From: Gemmatimonadales bacterium
GTDB taxonomy: Bacteria > Gemmatimonadota > Gemmatimonadetes > Gemmatimonadales > GWC2-71-9
Direction of reading: 5' to 3'
Assembly: GCA_025927545.1 (NCBI GenBank)
Contig: JAICLE010000012.1
Location: forward strand, 1 to 52,769
DNA length: 52,769 bases
The notes below the pieces were generated by a model. It had not been told where the DNA came from. It worked only from the letters and a program-made list of their open reading frames with translations, and searched no databases. Positions 14,722 through 23,501 of the stretch are shown here, one piece after another. Both the position numbers and the translations under genes were made by a program. How positions within the stretch are numbered: the stretch's first letter is position 1; the number at the start of each line of letters is the position of its first letter.

Positions 14722-16392
14722 TTGTCCATCGAGTTGCCCCCCCGGCGCGCTGCCACGCCTCAGCGGCGCTCCGCGCGTATCCCAGTGCCTGATGCACCGG
14801 CGGCGGTCCGCCTGGCAGCGGTCCTGCTCCAGGTGGGCGCGGTCGCCGTGGTCCTTGCCGTCGTCCCCTACCCGATCTTCCAGCTCGACCGCTACACCTT
14901 TCCCAAGGAGCTGGTCCTCGGCGTCGCCGCGCTGGGCGCGACGCTCCTCTGCCTGAGCTCCGCGCGGCGGCTCACCGTGTTCATGGTGGACACGCTGCTG
15001 GCCGGCTTTCTCCTCGTGTCGGCCGCCTCGACCCTTTTCGCCACCAACGGGTGGCTCGCCTTCCGCGCGCTGGGCGTGAGCCTGGCGGGCGCGGCGCTCT
15101 TCTGGTGCGCGCGGACCGTGGCACGGGCCGGCCGCGGCGAGGCGCTGCTCGTGGGGTTGGCGGGCGGGGTGGTGCTGGGCGCCGTGACCGGGCTGGCGCA
15201 AGCGTATGGGCTCGTCAACCCGGATCTGGCCAGCCTGACCCGCGCACCCGGCGGCACCTTCGGCAACCGCAACTTCATGGCGCACCTCGTCACCATCGGT
15301 CTGCCCGTGCTGCTGTACGCGACGGTCGAGGCGCGCACCCGCCCCCGGTTCGCGCTGGGTGCAGTCGGGGTGGCGCTCTGCGCCGGCGCGCTGGTGCTGT
15401 CGCGCTCGCGGGCTGCATGGGTTGGCGCGGGCGCGTGCGGGGCGTTCCTCGCGGTCGAGGGCCTGTGGCTGGGCGGGCTATGGGAGGACGAGCGGCTCCG
15501 GCGGCGGGTGGTGCGCCTCGCCACGGTCACGCTGACGGGCCTCGTGCTTGCGCTGCTGCTGCCCAACCGGCTCAACTGGCGGTCGGACTCGCCCTACCTG
15601 GAATCGCTTACCGGACTGGCCAACTACAAGGAAGGGAGCGGGCGTGGACGGCTGATCCAGTACGGCAACACGCTCGAGATGGCGGCCCGCCACCCGCTCC
15701 TGGGTGTGGGTCCCGGCAACTGGCCGGTCCACTATCCGCTCTACAAGTCCGCCGGCGATCCATCGTTCGACGCGGACGACATCATCCCCACCAACCCATG
15801 GCCCAGCAGCGACTGGATGGCGATGGCATCGGAGCGAGGCCTCGTCGCGCTGCTGCTGCTGACTCTGGTCGGCGCGTCGATCGCACTGGGCGCCTGGGCG
15901 CGGGTGCGGCGGGGGCCGGGCCGGGCGCCGGCGCTCAGCGACCTGGCCATCGTCGCGACGGTCCTCGCCGTCGGGGTAGTGGGCGCGTTCGATGCCGTGC
16001 TGCTGCTGCCCCTGCCGACGCTCTTCACCTGGACCATTCTCGGCGCGCTCGCCTCGTCCGCCCGGCCGCTCCGCGTGGTCCCGCTCACGCGGCGGTCGCG
16101 GCGCGGCGCGCTTGCGGCCGTGGCGCTGGTGGGGCTCGTCTTCCTGGGACGGAGCACGGCGCAGACGGTGGCGATGGGCGTGTTCGACGGCCGCGAGCGC
16201 GCTGCCATGGAGCGCGCCGCCGCGATCGACCCCGGGAGCTTCCGGATCCGGATGCTGCTCGCGCTGGCCTGGGCGCGCGCGGGCCGCTGCGATCGCGCGA
16301 TTCCCCACGCGAGCGCCGCGCGCGCCCTGTTCCCCAACTATCCGGCCCCGGCGCGGCTGCTACGCGCCTGCGGTGTACGCAACCGCAGGTAG
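14722..16392 (+). CDS. O-antigen ligase/Wzy-like polytopic protein with TPR tail
   Basis: A roughly 556-aa inner-membrane protein of the O-antigen ligase/polymerase (Wzy_C) superfamily, which transfers or polymerises lipid-linked glycans at the periplasmic face. It has about ten to twelve hydrophobic helices. The large periplasmic loop holds the family pattern RGRLIQYGNTLEMAARHPLLG then VGPGNWPVHYP. The C-terminus (AAAIDPGSFRIRMLLALAWARAGRCD onward) looks like one to two TPR repeats. The TTG at 14722 has AGGAG 7 nt upstream and fits the predicted transcript start; an ATG at 14677 overlaps the -10. No other glycan genes are nearby. Confidence 0.75.
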   Translation: MSIELPPRRAATPQRRSARIPVPDAPAAVRLAAVLLQVGAVAVVLAVVPYPIFQLDRYTFPKELVLGVAALGATLLCLSSARRLTVFMVDTLLAGFLLVSAASTLFATNGWLAFRALGVSLAGAALFWCARTVARAGRGEALLVGLAGGVVLGAVTGLAQAYGLVNPDLASLTRAPGGTFGNRNFMAHLVTIGLPVLLYATVEARTRPRFALGAVGVALCAGALVLSRSRAAWVGAGACGAFLAVEGLWLGGLWEDERLRRRVVRLATVTLTGLVLALLLPNRLNWRSDSPYLESLTGLANYKEGSGRGRLIQYGNTLEMAARHPLLGVGPGNWPVHYPLYKSAGDPSFDADDIIPTNPWPSSDWMAMASERGLVALLLLTLVGASIALGAWARVRRGPGRAPALSDLAIVATVLAVGVVGAFDAVLLLPLPTLFTWTILGALASSARPLRVVPLTRRSRRGALAAVALVGLVFLGRSTAQTVAMGVFDGRERAAMERAAAIDPGSFRIRMLLALAWARAGRCDRAIPHASAARALFPNYPAPARLLRACGVRNRR

Positions 16393-16490
16393 CGCGGAAC
16401 CCTGTGTCGCTCGTCACCGCAGCGATGGCTCGCGGGTTCCCATATAGGCGCAGCAGACCCGACACTCGACGCCCCGCCGTGGAGGCTCCC

Positions 16491-16967
16491 ATGCGCAGCT
16501 CGGTTACCGCCGGCCTGATCGTCTCCGTTGCCGTCGCCGGATGCGGCGGTGGCGGCGGTATCCGCATCAATCAGGACGCCCAGCCGGTTGCCGGCCGTTG
16601 GAACGCCGTCCTCGCCACGCCGGCGCAGCTCGCCGGCGTTACCCAGGTGAGGGGCACCGGGTGGATGGGCACCCGGGAAAAGGACACCACGCAAACGGAG
16701 GCGCACGTCGCCATCGAGAACGCGGCCCCGGGCGGCCGGCACCCATGGCACGTCCACATGGGGCAGTGCGGCGCGGATCGCGGAATTCTTGGACCCGCCA
16801 ACGCATACCCGGTGCTCAAGGTGAACGGCGACGGCAAGGCGGACGCGGACGCGATCCTGCCTCTGGTAATGCCGCGCACCGGCCAGTATTTCGTGAACGT
16901 CCACGCGTCCGCCAGCAACATGGGGACGATCGTGGCGTGCGGAAACCTGGCGCCGCCCTCGCATTAG
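16491..16967 (+). CDS. Lipoprotein with SOD/CHRD-like domain
   Basis: 158 aa. A lipoprotein signal peptide with lipobox VAGC near residue 18 is followed by a Gly-rich linker and a single beta-rich domain. The motifs HPWHVHMGQCG, VNGDGKADA and a terminal IVACGNL mirror the GFHVHxxGDC, DGxA and ACGVI elements of Cu/Zn superoxide dismutase. The full set of Cu and Zn ligands is not obvious, so it may be a non-enzymatic SOD-like or CHRD-type fold. GGAGG lies 5 nt before the ATG. A weak CRP-like site (16403-16418) lies upstream. Confidence 0.65.
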   Translation: MRSSVTAGLIVSVAVAGCGGGGGIRINQDAQPVAGRWNAVLATPAQLAGVTQVRGTGWMGTREKDTTQTEAHVAIENAAPGGRHPWHVHMGQCGADRGILGPANAYPVLKVNGDGKADADAILPLVMPRTGQYFVNVHASASNMGTIVACGNLAPPSH

Positions 16968-16983
16968 CCGCTCCGTCCCGCCG

Positions 16984-17841
16984 TCACGCCGGCCCCGTTG
17001 AGACCGGCGTGTCCGCCCGGCCGCCCCACTCGGTCCAGGATCCATCATACACGGACACCCCATCGTACCCGAGCACGTGCAGCGCGTACACCAGCGCGCA
17101 GGCGCTCGTGCCCGAGCCACAGGTGGCCACGATCGGCCGCGCCGGATCGATGCCGGCCAGCGCGATGCGGCGGCGGAGCGCATCCCGCGGGAGCAGCGTG
17201 CCGTCCTCCGCCACCAGCTCCTCATAGGGAAGATTCACGCTCCCGGGCACGTGCCCGCCGCGGAGTCCGGCCCGCGGCTCGGGAGTGGCGCCGGTGAATC
17301 GCCCGGCGGACCGCATGTCCACCACCTGCTCGGCCCCGCTCCCGAGATTCGCCCGCACTGCCTCGAGGTCGCGAACCGCCGTGCGGTCGAGCCGCGCGGT
17401 GAACCGGCCGGGAATCGCGGCAACGAGACCTGTTTCCAGCGGACGCCCCTCGCGCCGCCACTTGACGATCCCGCCATCCAGCACGGCGACGCGGTCGTGC
17501 CCGAAGGTGCGGAAGGTCCACCAGACGCGTGGCGCGCTGAGGTTGACCCCGGAGCCGTCGTAGACCACGAGATCGTCCGCGTCGCTCAGCCCCAGCAGGG
17601 ACATCCTGCGGCCGAAGCGCTCGGCATCGGGCAGCATGTGGGGCAGCGCCGAGGCGCGATCGCTGTTCGCGTCGAGGTCGAAGAACACGGCGCCCGGAAT
17701 GTGGCCGGCGGCGTATTCCGCGGCGGGATCGCGCCCGCTGGCCCGTAGGTACCACGACCCGTCCACGACGCGGAGCCCCGGCCCGCCCAGCCGGGCGTCG
17801 AGCCACTCGGTCGAGACCAGCGACGGCAACGGTGCGGTCAT
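16984..17841 (-). CDS. sseA: Sulfurtransferase (thiosulfate/3-mercaptopyruvate)
   Basis: A two-rhodanese-domain sulfurtransferase, 285 aa. The inactive N-terminal domain has [24 protein letters not shown] and [19 protein letters not shown]. The active C-terminal domain has [11 protein letters not shown] and the loop CGSGTSA, whose Cys carries the persulfide. CGSGxxA favours 3-mercaptopyruvate over thiosulfate as donor (family knowledge). The start overlaps the quinone-oxidoreductase stop by 4 bp, so the two genes are coupled. Confidence 0.88.
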   Translation of the reverse strand: MTAPLPSLVSTEWLDARLGGPGLRVVDGSWYLRASGRDPAAEYAAGHIPGAVFFDLDANSDRASALPHMLPDAERFGRRMSLLGLSDADDLVVYDGSGVNLSAPRVWWTFRTFGHDRVAVLDGGIVKWRREGRPLETGLVAAIPGRFTARLDRTAVRDLEAVRANLGSGAEQVVDMRSAGRFTGATPEPRAGLRGGHVPGSVNLPYEELVAEDGTLLPRDALRRRIALAGIDPARPIVATCGSGTSACALVYALHVLGYDGVSVYDGSWTEWGGRADTPVSTGPA

Positions 17842-18806
17842 GGCACGAGCAGCAGCTTTCCCGCGGTCCCGCGACCCTCGAGCGCGCGCTGGGCGTCGGC
17901 CGCCTGCGCCAGCGGAAACTCGCGATCGATCCTGACCGTGAGCGACCCATCGGCCACCCGGCCGAGCACGTCGCCGGCGCGCTCGAGCAGCTCGGCCCGC
18001 GTCGCCGTGTAGTGGCCGAGGCTCGGGCGGGTCAGGTAGAGCGATCCCTTGGCGTTCAGCACCTGCGGGTTGATCGGCTCGACCGGTCCGCTGCTCTGGC
18101 CGAACAGCACCATCATGCCGCGGGGCGCGAGCAGGTCGAGCCCTTTCTCGAAGGTGGTCCGGCCGACGGAGTCGTAGTCCACCTGGATCCCCCGGCCCCC
18201 CATCAGGCGCCTCACCTCGGCCGCGAAGTCGGTCCGGGTATAGAGGATGACGTCGCGGGCCCCGGCTTCGCGGGCGAGCGCCGCCTTCTCCTCAGTCGAG
18301 ACGGTGCCGATCACCCGTGCCCCGACCCGGCTGGCCATCTGACAGAGCAGCAGGCCCACGCCGCCGGCGGCCGCGTGCACCAGGCAGGTGTCACCCTTGC
18401 GCAGCGGATAGGTGGACGTGGTGAGATACTGCGCGGTCATCCCCTGGAGCAGCACCGCCGCCGCCTGACGCGTGCTGACCCGATCGGGCAGCGGCACCAG
18501 CTTTTCGGCCGGTGCCACCGCATACTCGGCGTAGGCACCGAGCACGTTGACCGACCCGACCCGGTCGCCCGGGTGCACCAGCGTCACCCCGGGCCCGACG
18601 GCCTCGACCGTGCCGGCCGCTTCCGAGCCCGGCGTAAACGGCAGCGGCTGCTGGTAGAGGCCGGTGCGCTGGTAGACCTCGACGAAATTGACGCCGACCG
18701 CCTCGATGCGAAGCAGCGCCTGGCCGTGTCCCGGCCGCGGGACCTCGGCATCCTCCAGGCGGAGGACGCTCGCATCGCCGTGGGCGTGGATTCGGATGGC
18801 CTTCAC
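17838..18806 (-). CDS. NADPH:quinone oxidoreductase (zinc-independent MDR family)
   Basis: A 322-aa medium-chain dehydrogenase/reductase of the zeta-crystallin/Qor type. Motifs are [30 protein letters not shown], the nucleotide-binding [16 protein letters not shown] and [18 protein letters not shown]. The structural and catalytic zinc ligands of alcohol dehydrogenases are absent. It reduces quinones or enals with NADPH (family role). The GTG at 18806 is chosen because AGGAG lies 7 nt upstream and the conserved start KAIRIHAHG follows. Confidence 0.85.
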   Translation of the reverse strand: MKAIRIHAHGDASVLRLEDAEVPRPGHGQALLRIEAVGVNFVEVYQRTGLYQQPLPFTPGSEAAGTVEAVGPGVTLVHPGDRVGSVNVLGAYAEYAVAPAEKLVPLPDRVSTRQAAAVLLQGMTAQYLTTSTYPLRKGDTCLVHAAAGGVGLLLCQMASRVGARVIGTVSTEEKAALAREAGARDVILYTRTDFAAEVRRLMGGRGIQVDYDSVGRTTFEKGLDLLAPRGMMVLFGQSSGPVEPINPQVLNAKGSLYLTRPSLGHYTATRAELLERAGDVLGRVADGSLTVRIDREFPLAQAADAQRALEGRGTAGKLLLVP

Positions 18807-18903
18807 GTGGGCGCTCCTGGAGAGGGTGTCGTAATGTGACGGCAAAACGGGGAAGGGCGCCATCGCCCTCCCCCGTCTCGGCCCAGCACCACGCGGCGCG
18901 CGC

Positions 18904-19224
18904 TCAGCGGGCCGTGGTGTCGGCGCGCGTGGTATCCACGTTGCTCGGGCCCAGGGTGTCCTGTGGAATGGACCGGCGGGCCTTCTCGGACTGCGCGGCG
19001 GAGGTGTCGACGCTCGCACCGCTGGTGTCCACCCCGAGGCTGTCCACATTCACCGTGGCCCCACCCGGCCGGCCGGCGGTACCCGGCGGGCCGGTGCGGT
19101 GGGGATCAACGACGTGCGTGGCTGTGGTGTCGCCGCGATCCGGCGCGGCGCCGGCGGCTTCGTTGCTCCGGCTGTGGCAGCCCACGAGCGAGGCGGCGAC
19201 AGCCAGGATGATGAGGCGCTTCAT
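18904..19224 (-). CDS. Small Asp/Thr-rich lipoprotein
   Basis: 106 aa. The start [16 protein letters not shown] is a clear lipoprotein signal with lipobox LVGC. The remainder is low complexity, with VDTS and ADTT-like repeats and no domain I recognise. A GGGGGAG sequence precedes the ATG. A half CRP-like site TGTGATCTGGA, followed by TAGGTT, lies upstream but with 22 rather than 21 bp spacing. Function unknown. Confidence 0.65.
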   Translation of the reverse strand: MKRLIILAVAASLVGCHSRSNEAAGAAPDRGDTTATHVVDPHRTGPPGTAGRPGGATVNVDSLGVDTSGASVDTSAAQSEKARRSIPQDTLGPSNVDTTRADTTAR

Positions 19225-19292
19225 TGGGTCTGCTCCCCCGTTCGAGTCTGGTTAACCTAGGCGGAGTTCGAACGAGCCGACCGGGTTCCAGA

Positions 19293-19910
19293 TCACAGTC
19301 GGGCAGCGGCCAGCCGCCGCTCCGGTCCACGATAGGCCGGATCCCGCCGCGAGCGCCGGTCCCGGCCGGTGAACCGCCCGCGCGTGCCAGGCAGAGGGGA
19401 CCTGCCGTACCGGGCGACGCCGGATGGCCCGAAGTCCATGCCGTGCCGCTCGAGCAGCGCGAGCGCCTCGCCAGTCCGGGGACCGGCGTCCACCGAAACC
19501 AGCGTGGCGCCGGAGCGGATTCCGCGATCGAAATGGTGCGCGTCCTGCTCCGGGACCCCCATGTCCGCCAGCGCGCCGATTATCCCGCCGGCGGCAGCAC
19601 CCACGCCCGCCCCCGTCAGCGTGGAGGCGAGCACGCCGCCCACGACGATCGGCCCCACACCCGGGATCAGCAGGGAGCCGAGCAGGCCGATGAGCCCGCC
19701 GAGGAGCCCGCCGCTCACCGCCCCGGTCGCCGTCAAGTCGTGCGGATCGTTCCGATCCTCGGTGGCGACCCCAATCTGCTCGTCGGTGAAGCCATCCCGC
19801 TTGAGCTCGCGGATCGCGGCTTCCGCGCGGCTGCGCTCCCCAAACAGGCCGACCACCGTTCGGCTGGTCGTCTCCTGATCCGCGTGCTCGACACGACTCC
19901 CGTGCGTCAT
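19293..19910 (-). CDS. General-stress Gly-zipper membrane protein (GSP17M-like)
   Basis: 205 aa. An N-terminal alpha/beta domain (TVVGLFGERSRAEAAIRELK, FTDEQIGVATED) of the general-stress-protein 17M type is followed by a long Gly-rich hydrophobic block (GGLLGGLIGLLGSLL then GAAAGGIIGAL) that looks like a glycine-zipper hairpin. Then come HFDRGIRSGATLVSVDA and a basic tail with AYRGPERR. GGAGG lies 6 nt before the ATG at 19910. It is a shortened paralog of the next gene and has its own CRP-like promoter S3. Role in stress tolerance is inferred. Confidence 0.75.
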   Translation of the reverse strand: MTHGSRVEHADQETTSRTVVGLFGERSRAEAAIRELKRDGFTDEQIGVATEDRNDPHDLTATGAVSGGLLGGLIGLLGSLLIPGVGPIVVGGVLASTLTGAGVGAAAGGIIGALADMGVPEQDAHHFDRGIRSGATLVSVDAGPRTGEALALLERHGMDFGPSGVARYGRSPLPGTRGRFTGRDRRSRRDPAYRGPERRLAAARL

Positions 19911-19961
19911 TCGTTCCTCCCGGGCTGCGGGTGACCGGCCCCAACGCACTGCCGCCGCGCC

Positions 19962-20004
19962 AAGGTAGAACCCCGGCGCGGCGGCATGGGTGAGCGTGCT
20001 CACA
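19962..20004 (-). promoter_or_regulatory. Class II CRP-like promoter, site S3
   Basis: Minus strand: TGTGAGCACGCTCACC (20004-19989), 21 bp, TACCTT (19967-19962). It lies between the stop of the DUF2382 gene (20010) and the start at 19910, so the downstream paralog has an independent promoter with the same geometry as S1 and S2. Confidence 0.7.
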
Positions 20005-20009
20005 AGCGA

Positions 20010-21065
20010 CTAGAGCTGCGCCTCGCGCCGCTCCGGGCCCGCGTAGCTGGTGTCGCGGCGGCGGCGGCGCTCCTTGCCGCCGTAGGGAGTCGCTTTCCGG
20101 CCGCCGAGCGGCTGGACGGACGCCTTGCCCTTGGTCTCGATCCGCGCTTCCTCCCGGCGGACCTCGTCCGATACGCGCTCGGTGCCGGCCACCGTACGCT
20201 TGCCCACGTCGATCTCCTCCCGCACGACGGGCCGCTTCTCGACGTTGACCCGCTCCTCGCTCAGCGGGATCCTGATCTCCTTGTCGTCGCCGATCGGCGT
20301 CCCCGACGCCTCCACCTCCGCGGCGGGGCGGCGCTCGATCACGACCTCTTCCCGGCTCACCGGGACGTTGATGTTCTGCCGCTCGGTAACGACCTCCTTC
20401 CGGATCCGGACCTCGCCCGCCTGGACCCGCTCCTTCTGCACGTCGAGCTGTTCCTCGCGAAGCGTGAGACGCTGCTCGTCCTTGAGATCCCCGGTGCCAA
20501 CCGCGTCGGCCGGCGCGCCGGCGGTCTGGAAGCGCCCGATGCCCGAGGGGCCGAGGTCGGCCTTGTTGTGCTGGAGGATCGCGATGGCCTGGTCCAGACG
20601 GTCGCCGGCCTCCACCGTGACCAGCACGCCGCCCGAGCGGACGCCGCGATCGAAATGCTGGGCGTCGGCCTCGGGAACGCCGATGCCCATGAGGGCACCG
20701 ATGATGCCGCCGGCCGCCGCGCCGATGCCGGCGCCCGTCAACGTCGAAGCGAGCACGCCGCCCACGATGATCGGCCCGACGCCGGGAATGAGCAGCGAGC
20801 CCAGCAGGCCGATGAGCCCACCGACGACGCCCCCGCTCACCGCGCCCACGGCGGCGCCTTCAGCGGTGGTGGTCCCCGTGTCCTCCATGAGATGGCGCTG
20901 CTCGTCGCGATCCCGCATCGCGACGCCGATCTGCTTCTCGGTAAATCCCGCGTCCTTCAGCTCGCGGATGGCGCTCTCGGCGTTGGAGCGATCCGTGAAG
21001 AGACCGACGACGGTCCGGCCCCGAGTGCCGGTCGTGACGTCGTCCGTAGTTTTGCGAGCCATCAT
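20010..21065 (-). CDS. DUF2382 (YsnF/AvaK-type) stress protein with GSP17M and Gly-zipper domains
   Basis: 351 aa. Residues about 18-60 repeat the GSP17M-like domain of the neighbouring paralog, and residues about 75-130 the same Gly-zipper block. The second half is DUF2382: LTLREEQLDVQKERVQAG, RKEVVTERQNINVPVSREEV, and IPLSEERVNVEKRPVVREE. It ends RRDTSYAGPERREAQL. The ATG at 21065 has GGAGG 6 nt upstream. DUF2382 is the YsnF family of general stress proteins in Bacillus (family knowledge). The Gly block is nearly identical in both paralogs. Confidence 0.8.
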   Translation of the reverse strand: MMARKTTDDVTTGTRGRTVVGLFTDRSNAESAIRELKDAGFTEKQIGVAMRDRDEQRHLMEDTGTTTAEGAAVGAVSGGVVGGLIGLLGSLLIPGVGPIIVGGVLASTLTGAGIGAAAGGIIGALMGIGVPEADAQHFDRGVRSGGVLVTVEAGDRLDQAIAILQHNKADLGPSGIGRFQTAGAPADAVGTGDLKDEQRLTLREEQLDVQKERVQAGEVRIRKEVVTERQNINVPVSREEVVIERRPAAEVEASGTPIGDDKEIRIPLSEERVNVEKRPVVREEIDVGKRTVAGTERVSDEVRREEARIETKGKASVQPLGGRKATPYGGKERRRRRDTSYAGPERREAQL

Positions 21066-21192
21066 GTCAGCCCTCCTATGGGATTCCAGCTCGCGACCGC
21101 CGCCCCGGCGGCGCTGCTCACGAGCGATAGTGGGAGAACGGGCGACCAGAATCGCGGTTGCGGATAACGGTGCCGTTCGAGCAAGGGGGCTG

Positions 21193-21235
21193 AAGTTAGG
21201 GTTGGGGCGCGGTGGGGTTGGTGACATCCCTCACA
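21193..21235 (-). promoter_or_regulatory. Class II CRP-like promoter, site S4
   Basis: Minus strand: TGTGAGGGATGTCACC (21235-21220), 21 bp, TAACTT (21198-21193). It has the GTGA-N6-TCAC core with a different N6 from S1-S3, so half-sites and spacing are kept while the centre varies. It serves the DUF2382 gene. Confidence 0.7.
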
Positions 21236-21285
21236 TTCCATACGACTCGCAGCGGGTCGAGACAGTGAGCGCTCTCGCTCCCGCG

Positions 21286-22539
21286 CTACACCGCCACCGC
21301 CGCGGCGTCCAGCTCGTCGGCCGGGGAGCGCCCACGATGGGTGTAGCGGTTGAAGAACTCCCGCGCCTGGTCCAGATCCGACCGGGGGAAGTATCCGGAT
21401 GGGAGAGCGGCGCACCCCTCGAGCGCGATGGTGGCGAGGTCGGATGCCGTGCCCGCGAGCAGGGGGTCGCGGAGCCCCAGCCTGCCGGCCCGCTCGAGCT
21501 GCGCGGGGTCGGGCTCGCCGAGCAGATCGGCGGCGGCGCGAAGCGCGCGGGGATCCTCGGTGGTTCCCACCGCGAGCGCGAGCGGCGCCGCGTACCACTC
21601 GGGCGCCACGGCGTCCGGCGAGCGGAGCTCGAAGTGGCCGCGGGGCCTGACTTCGGGAAACAGCGTGGTCAGGTGGTCGTGCCAATCCGCGATGCTCACC
21701 CGTGCCCGCGTGAGCCACTCGCCGAACGGGCGGTACTCGCCGTTCACCGCGGGAAGGAGAAGCGCCGGCGCGTCGAGCGCGAACTCGAGATAGCGCTCGA
21801 CGGGCGCGCGTCCCCAGGGCAGCCCGGTGCGGGCCGGGTCCAGCGTCCGCCACACCTGCGCGCGCATGCTCTGGCAGCCGGTGGGCGCGCCCTCGTACAC
21901 CGAAGAGTTGGCGAAGACGGCGACGAAGCACGGCGCCGCCGCGTTGAGCACTCGCCAGCGGAGCCAGCGATCGTGACCGGCATCGAGACTGAGCTGGAAG
22001 GACGCCGTCTGCCGCATCATCCGCGCGCCCGCGGCACCCCGCCGCTCGAGGTGCTCCGCCATGCGCGCGTAGCGCCGGTTGTGGAGCAGCAGCGGTACGT
22101 CCTCGATCGGATTGGCCGGGTCGATCCCCAGCGCGAGGAGCGTGATCCCTTCGTCGGCGGCGGCCGACCGGAGCGGCGGCACCACCGAGCGGAGCAGCGA
22201 GAGGAGCGCGCCCGGAGACCGGCACGGCGGCGAGCTGTACTCGAGCTGGCCGCCCGGCTCGAACGTCAGGTCGCCCCCGGCCGGGAGCAGGAAACAGGGC
22301 GTGTCCTTCGGTGTGCGGCTCTCCCGCCATCCGTGCCGCGCGGCGTGGCGCCGGAGAAACGGCAGGGTAGGACGGGGGTCGTCACCCTCGATGGGACAGC
22401 GGCGGCCGGTCGCGCTGTCGACCGGAATGAGCTCCGTCTCCGCGCCGATGCGCCCCGGCACGGGCGAGCCGCCGGCCGGCGCGGCGAACGCGTTGGACTC
22501 GAGGTCAGCCAGCAGCGCCGAGCGCGTGAGGCCGGTCAT
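21286..22539 (-). CDS. egtA: Glutamate-cysteine ligase, ergothioneine type
   Basis: Makes gamma-glutamylcysteine, the sulfur donor for EgtB in the mycobacterial-type ergothioneine route. 417 aa of the GCS2 family: IGAETELIPVD, GDLTFEPGGQLEYSSPP, LGIDPANPIEDVPL, RMMRQTASFQLSLD and the later FANSSVYEG, RAQVWRTLDPARTG. The ATG overlaps the egtD stop (ATGA). Last gene of a coupled egtB-egtD-egtA run. Confidence 0.88.
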   Translation of the reverse strand: MTGLTRSALLADLESNAFAAPAGGSPVPGRIGAETELIPVDSATGRRCPIEGDDPRPTLPFLRRHAARHGWRESRTPKDTPCFLLPAGGDLTFEPGGQLEYSSPPCRSPGALLSLLRSVVPPLRSAAADEGITLLALGIDPANPIEDVPLLLHNRRYARMAEHLERRGAAGARMMRQTASFQLSLDAGHDRWLRWRVLNAAAPCFVAVFANSSVYEGAPTGCQSMRAQVWRTLDPARTGLPWGRAPVERYLEFALDAPALLLPAVNGEYRPFGEWLTRARVSIADWHDHLTTLFPEVRPRGHFELRSPDAVAPEWYAAPLALAVGTTEDPRALRAAADLLGEPDPAQLERAGRLGLRDPLLAGTASDLATIALEGCAALPSGYFPRSDLDQAREFFNRYTHRGRSPADELDAAAVAV

Positions 22540-23501
22540 GCCGGGGCGCCCACTACCAGGCCGAACGGAGTCGTCGGGTCGGTGGGCCATGCCTCGATGC
22601 GGAGCTCCGCGGCCTCGAACAATGCCGCCACGCTCTCGCGATCGTACTTGGAGCTGATCTCCGTGCGGATCGACTCGCCCCGGGCGAGCACCACCGGCTC
22701 GAGGCCCGGAATGGTGACGAGCTGGTCGCGCGACGACACGAGGTGCATCTCGATCCGGTGGCCGCCAGTGTCGTAGAACGCGCGATGCTCGAACGCCTCC
22801 GGGTCGAAGTCGGCGCCGAGCTCGTGGTTCAGCACCCGGAGCATGTTCCGGTTGAACTCGGCCGTGATACCCTTGCTGTCGTTGTAGGCCGCCTCGAGCC
22901 GCGCGATGTCCTTCCGCAGGTCCACGCCCAGCAGAAACCGGTCGCCCGGCGCCATCGCGGCGCGCACCCGCGCGAGCAGGCGGATCGCCGCCGGCGGGTA
23001 GAAGTTGCCGATCGTGCTGCCCAGGAAGGCAAACAGCGCCGGACGCGGGATCCGGCGCGGCAGGTTGAGCTCCTCCGCGATATCGGCGACTGCGGGCTCG
23101 ACCCGAAGCCCCGGATATTCGCGACGAAGCTTCGCCGCCGTCTGGCTCAGGAAGCTGGCACTCACGTCGATCGGCACGTACAGCTCGGCGAGGCCGGTGG
23201 CCCGCATGGCATCGAGGATGAGCCGGCTCTTCTCGGCGCTTCCCGCGCCGAGCTCGATCAGCGTGCGCGTACCGAGCTGCGCCATCAGCTCCGGCATCCA
23301 CCCCTGGAGCAGCGCACGCTCGGTGCGAGTCGGGTAGTACTCGGGTAGACGGGTGATTTCCTCGAACAGCTCGGAGCCCCGCTGGTCGTAGAAGTACTTG
23401 GGCGGGAGCTCCTTCTGGGGCGCGGCGAGGCCGGCGGCCACCTCGGCCAGCATGCGGGGGTTGACGCGCCGGCTCGCCAGCGCAGAATGGTCAGTCGTCA
23501 C
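22536..23501 (-). CDS. egtD: L-histidine N-alpha-methyltransferase
   Basis: Trimethylates histidine to hercynine with S-adenosylmethionine, the first ergothioneine step. 321 aa. Family motifs: KYFYDQRGSELFEEITRLPEYYPTR in part, the SAM loop IELGAGSAEKSR, PIDVSASFL, FLGSTIGNFYP, LLGVDLRKD and the C-terminal MHLVSS then ESIRTEISSKY. It overlaps egtB by 11 bp and egtA by 4 bp. Confidence 0.93.
   Translation of the reverse strand: MTTDHSALASRRVNPRMLAEVAAGLAAPQKELPPKYFYDQRGSELFEEITRLPEYYPTRTERALLQGWMPELMAQLGTRTLIELGAGSAEKSRLILDAMRATGLAELYVPIDVSASFLSQTAAKLRREYPGLRVEPAVADIAEELNLPRRIPRPALFAFLGSTIGNFYPPAAIRLLARVRAAMAPGDRFLLGVDLRKDIARLEAAYNDSKGITAEFNRNMLRVLNHELGADFDPEAFEHRAFYDTGGHRIEMHLVSSRDQLVTIPGLEPVVLARGESIRTEISSKYDRESVAALFEAAELRIEAWPTDPTTPFGLVVGAPA

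Noticed and set aside
12523-16392. A 1289-codon plus-strand reading frame
   Set aside because: Its first half is antisense to holin-X, the helical protein and eutB and has antisense-type composition; only the part from about 14722 has real homology.
20125-22776. An 883-codon plus-strand frame
   Set aside because: Antisense to DUF2382 and egtA; no domain, and composition typical of shadow frames in GC-rich DNA.
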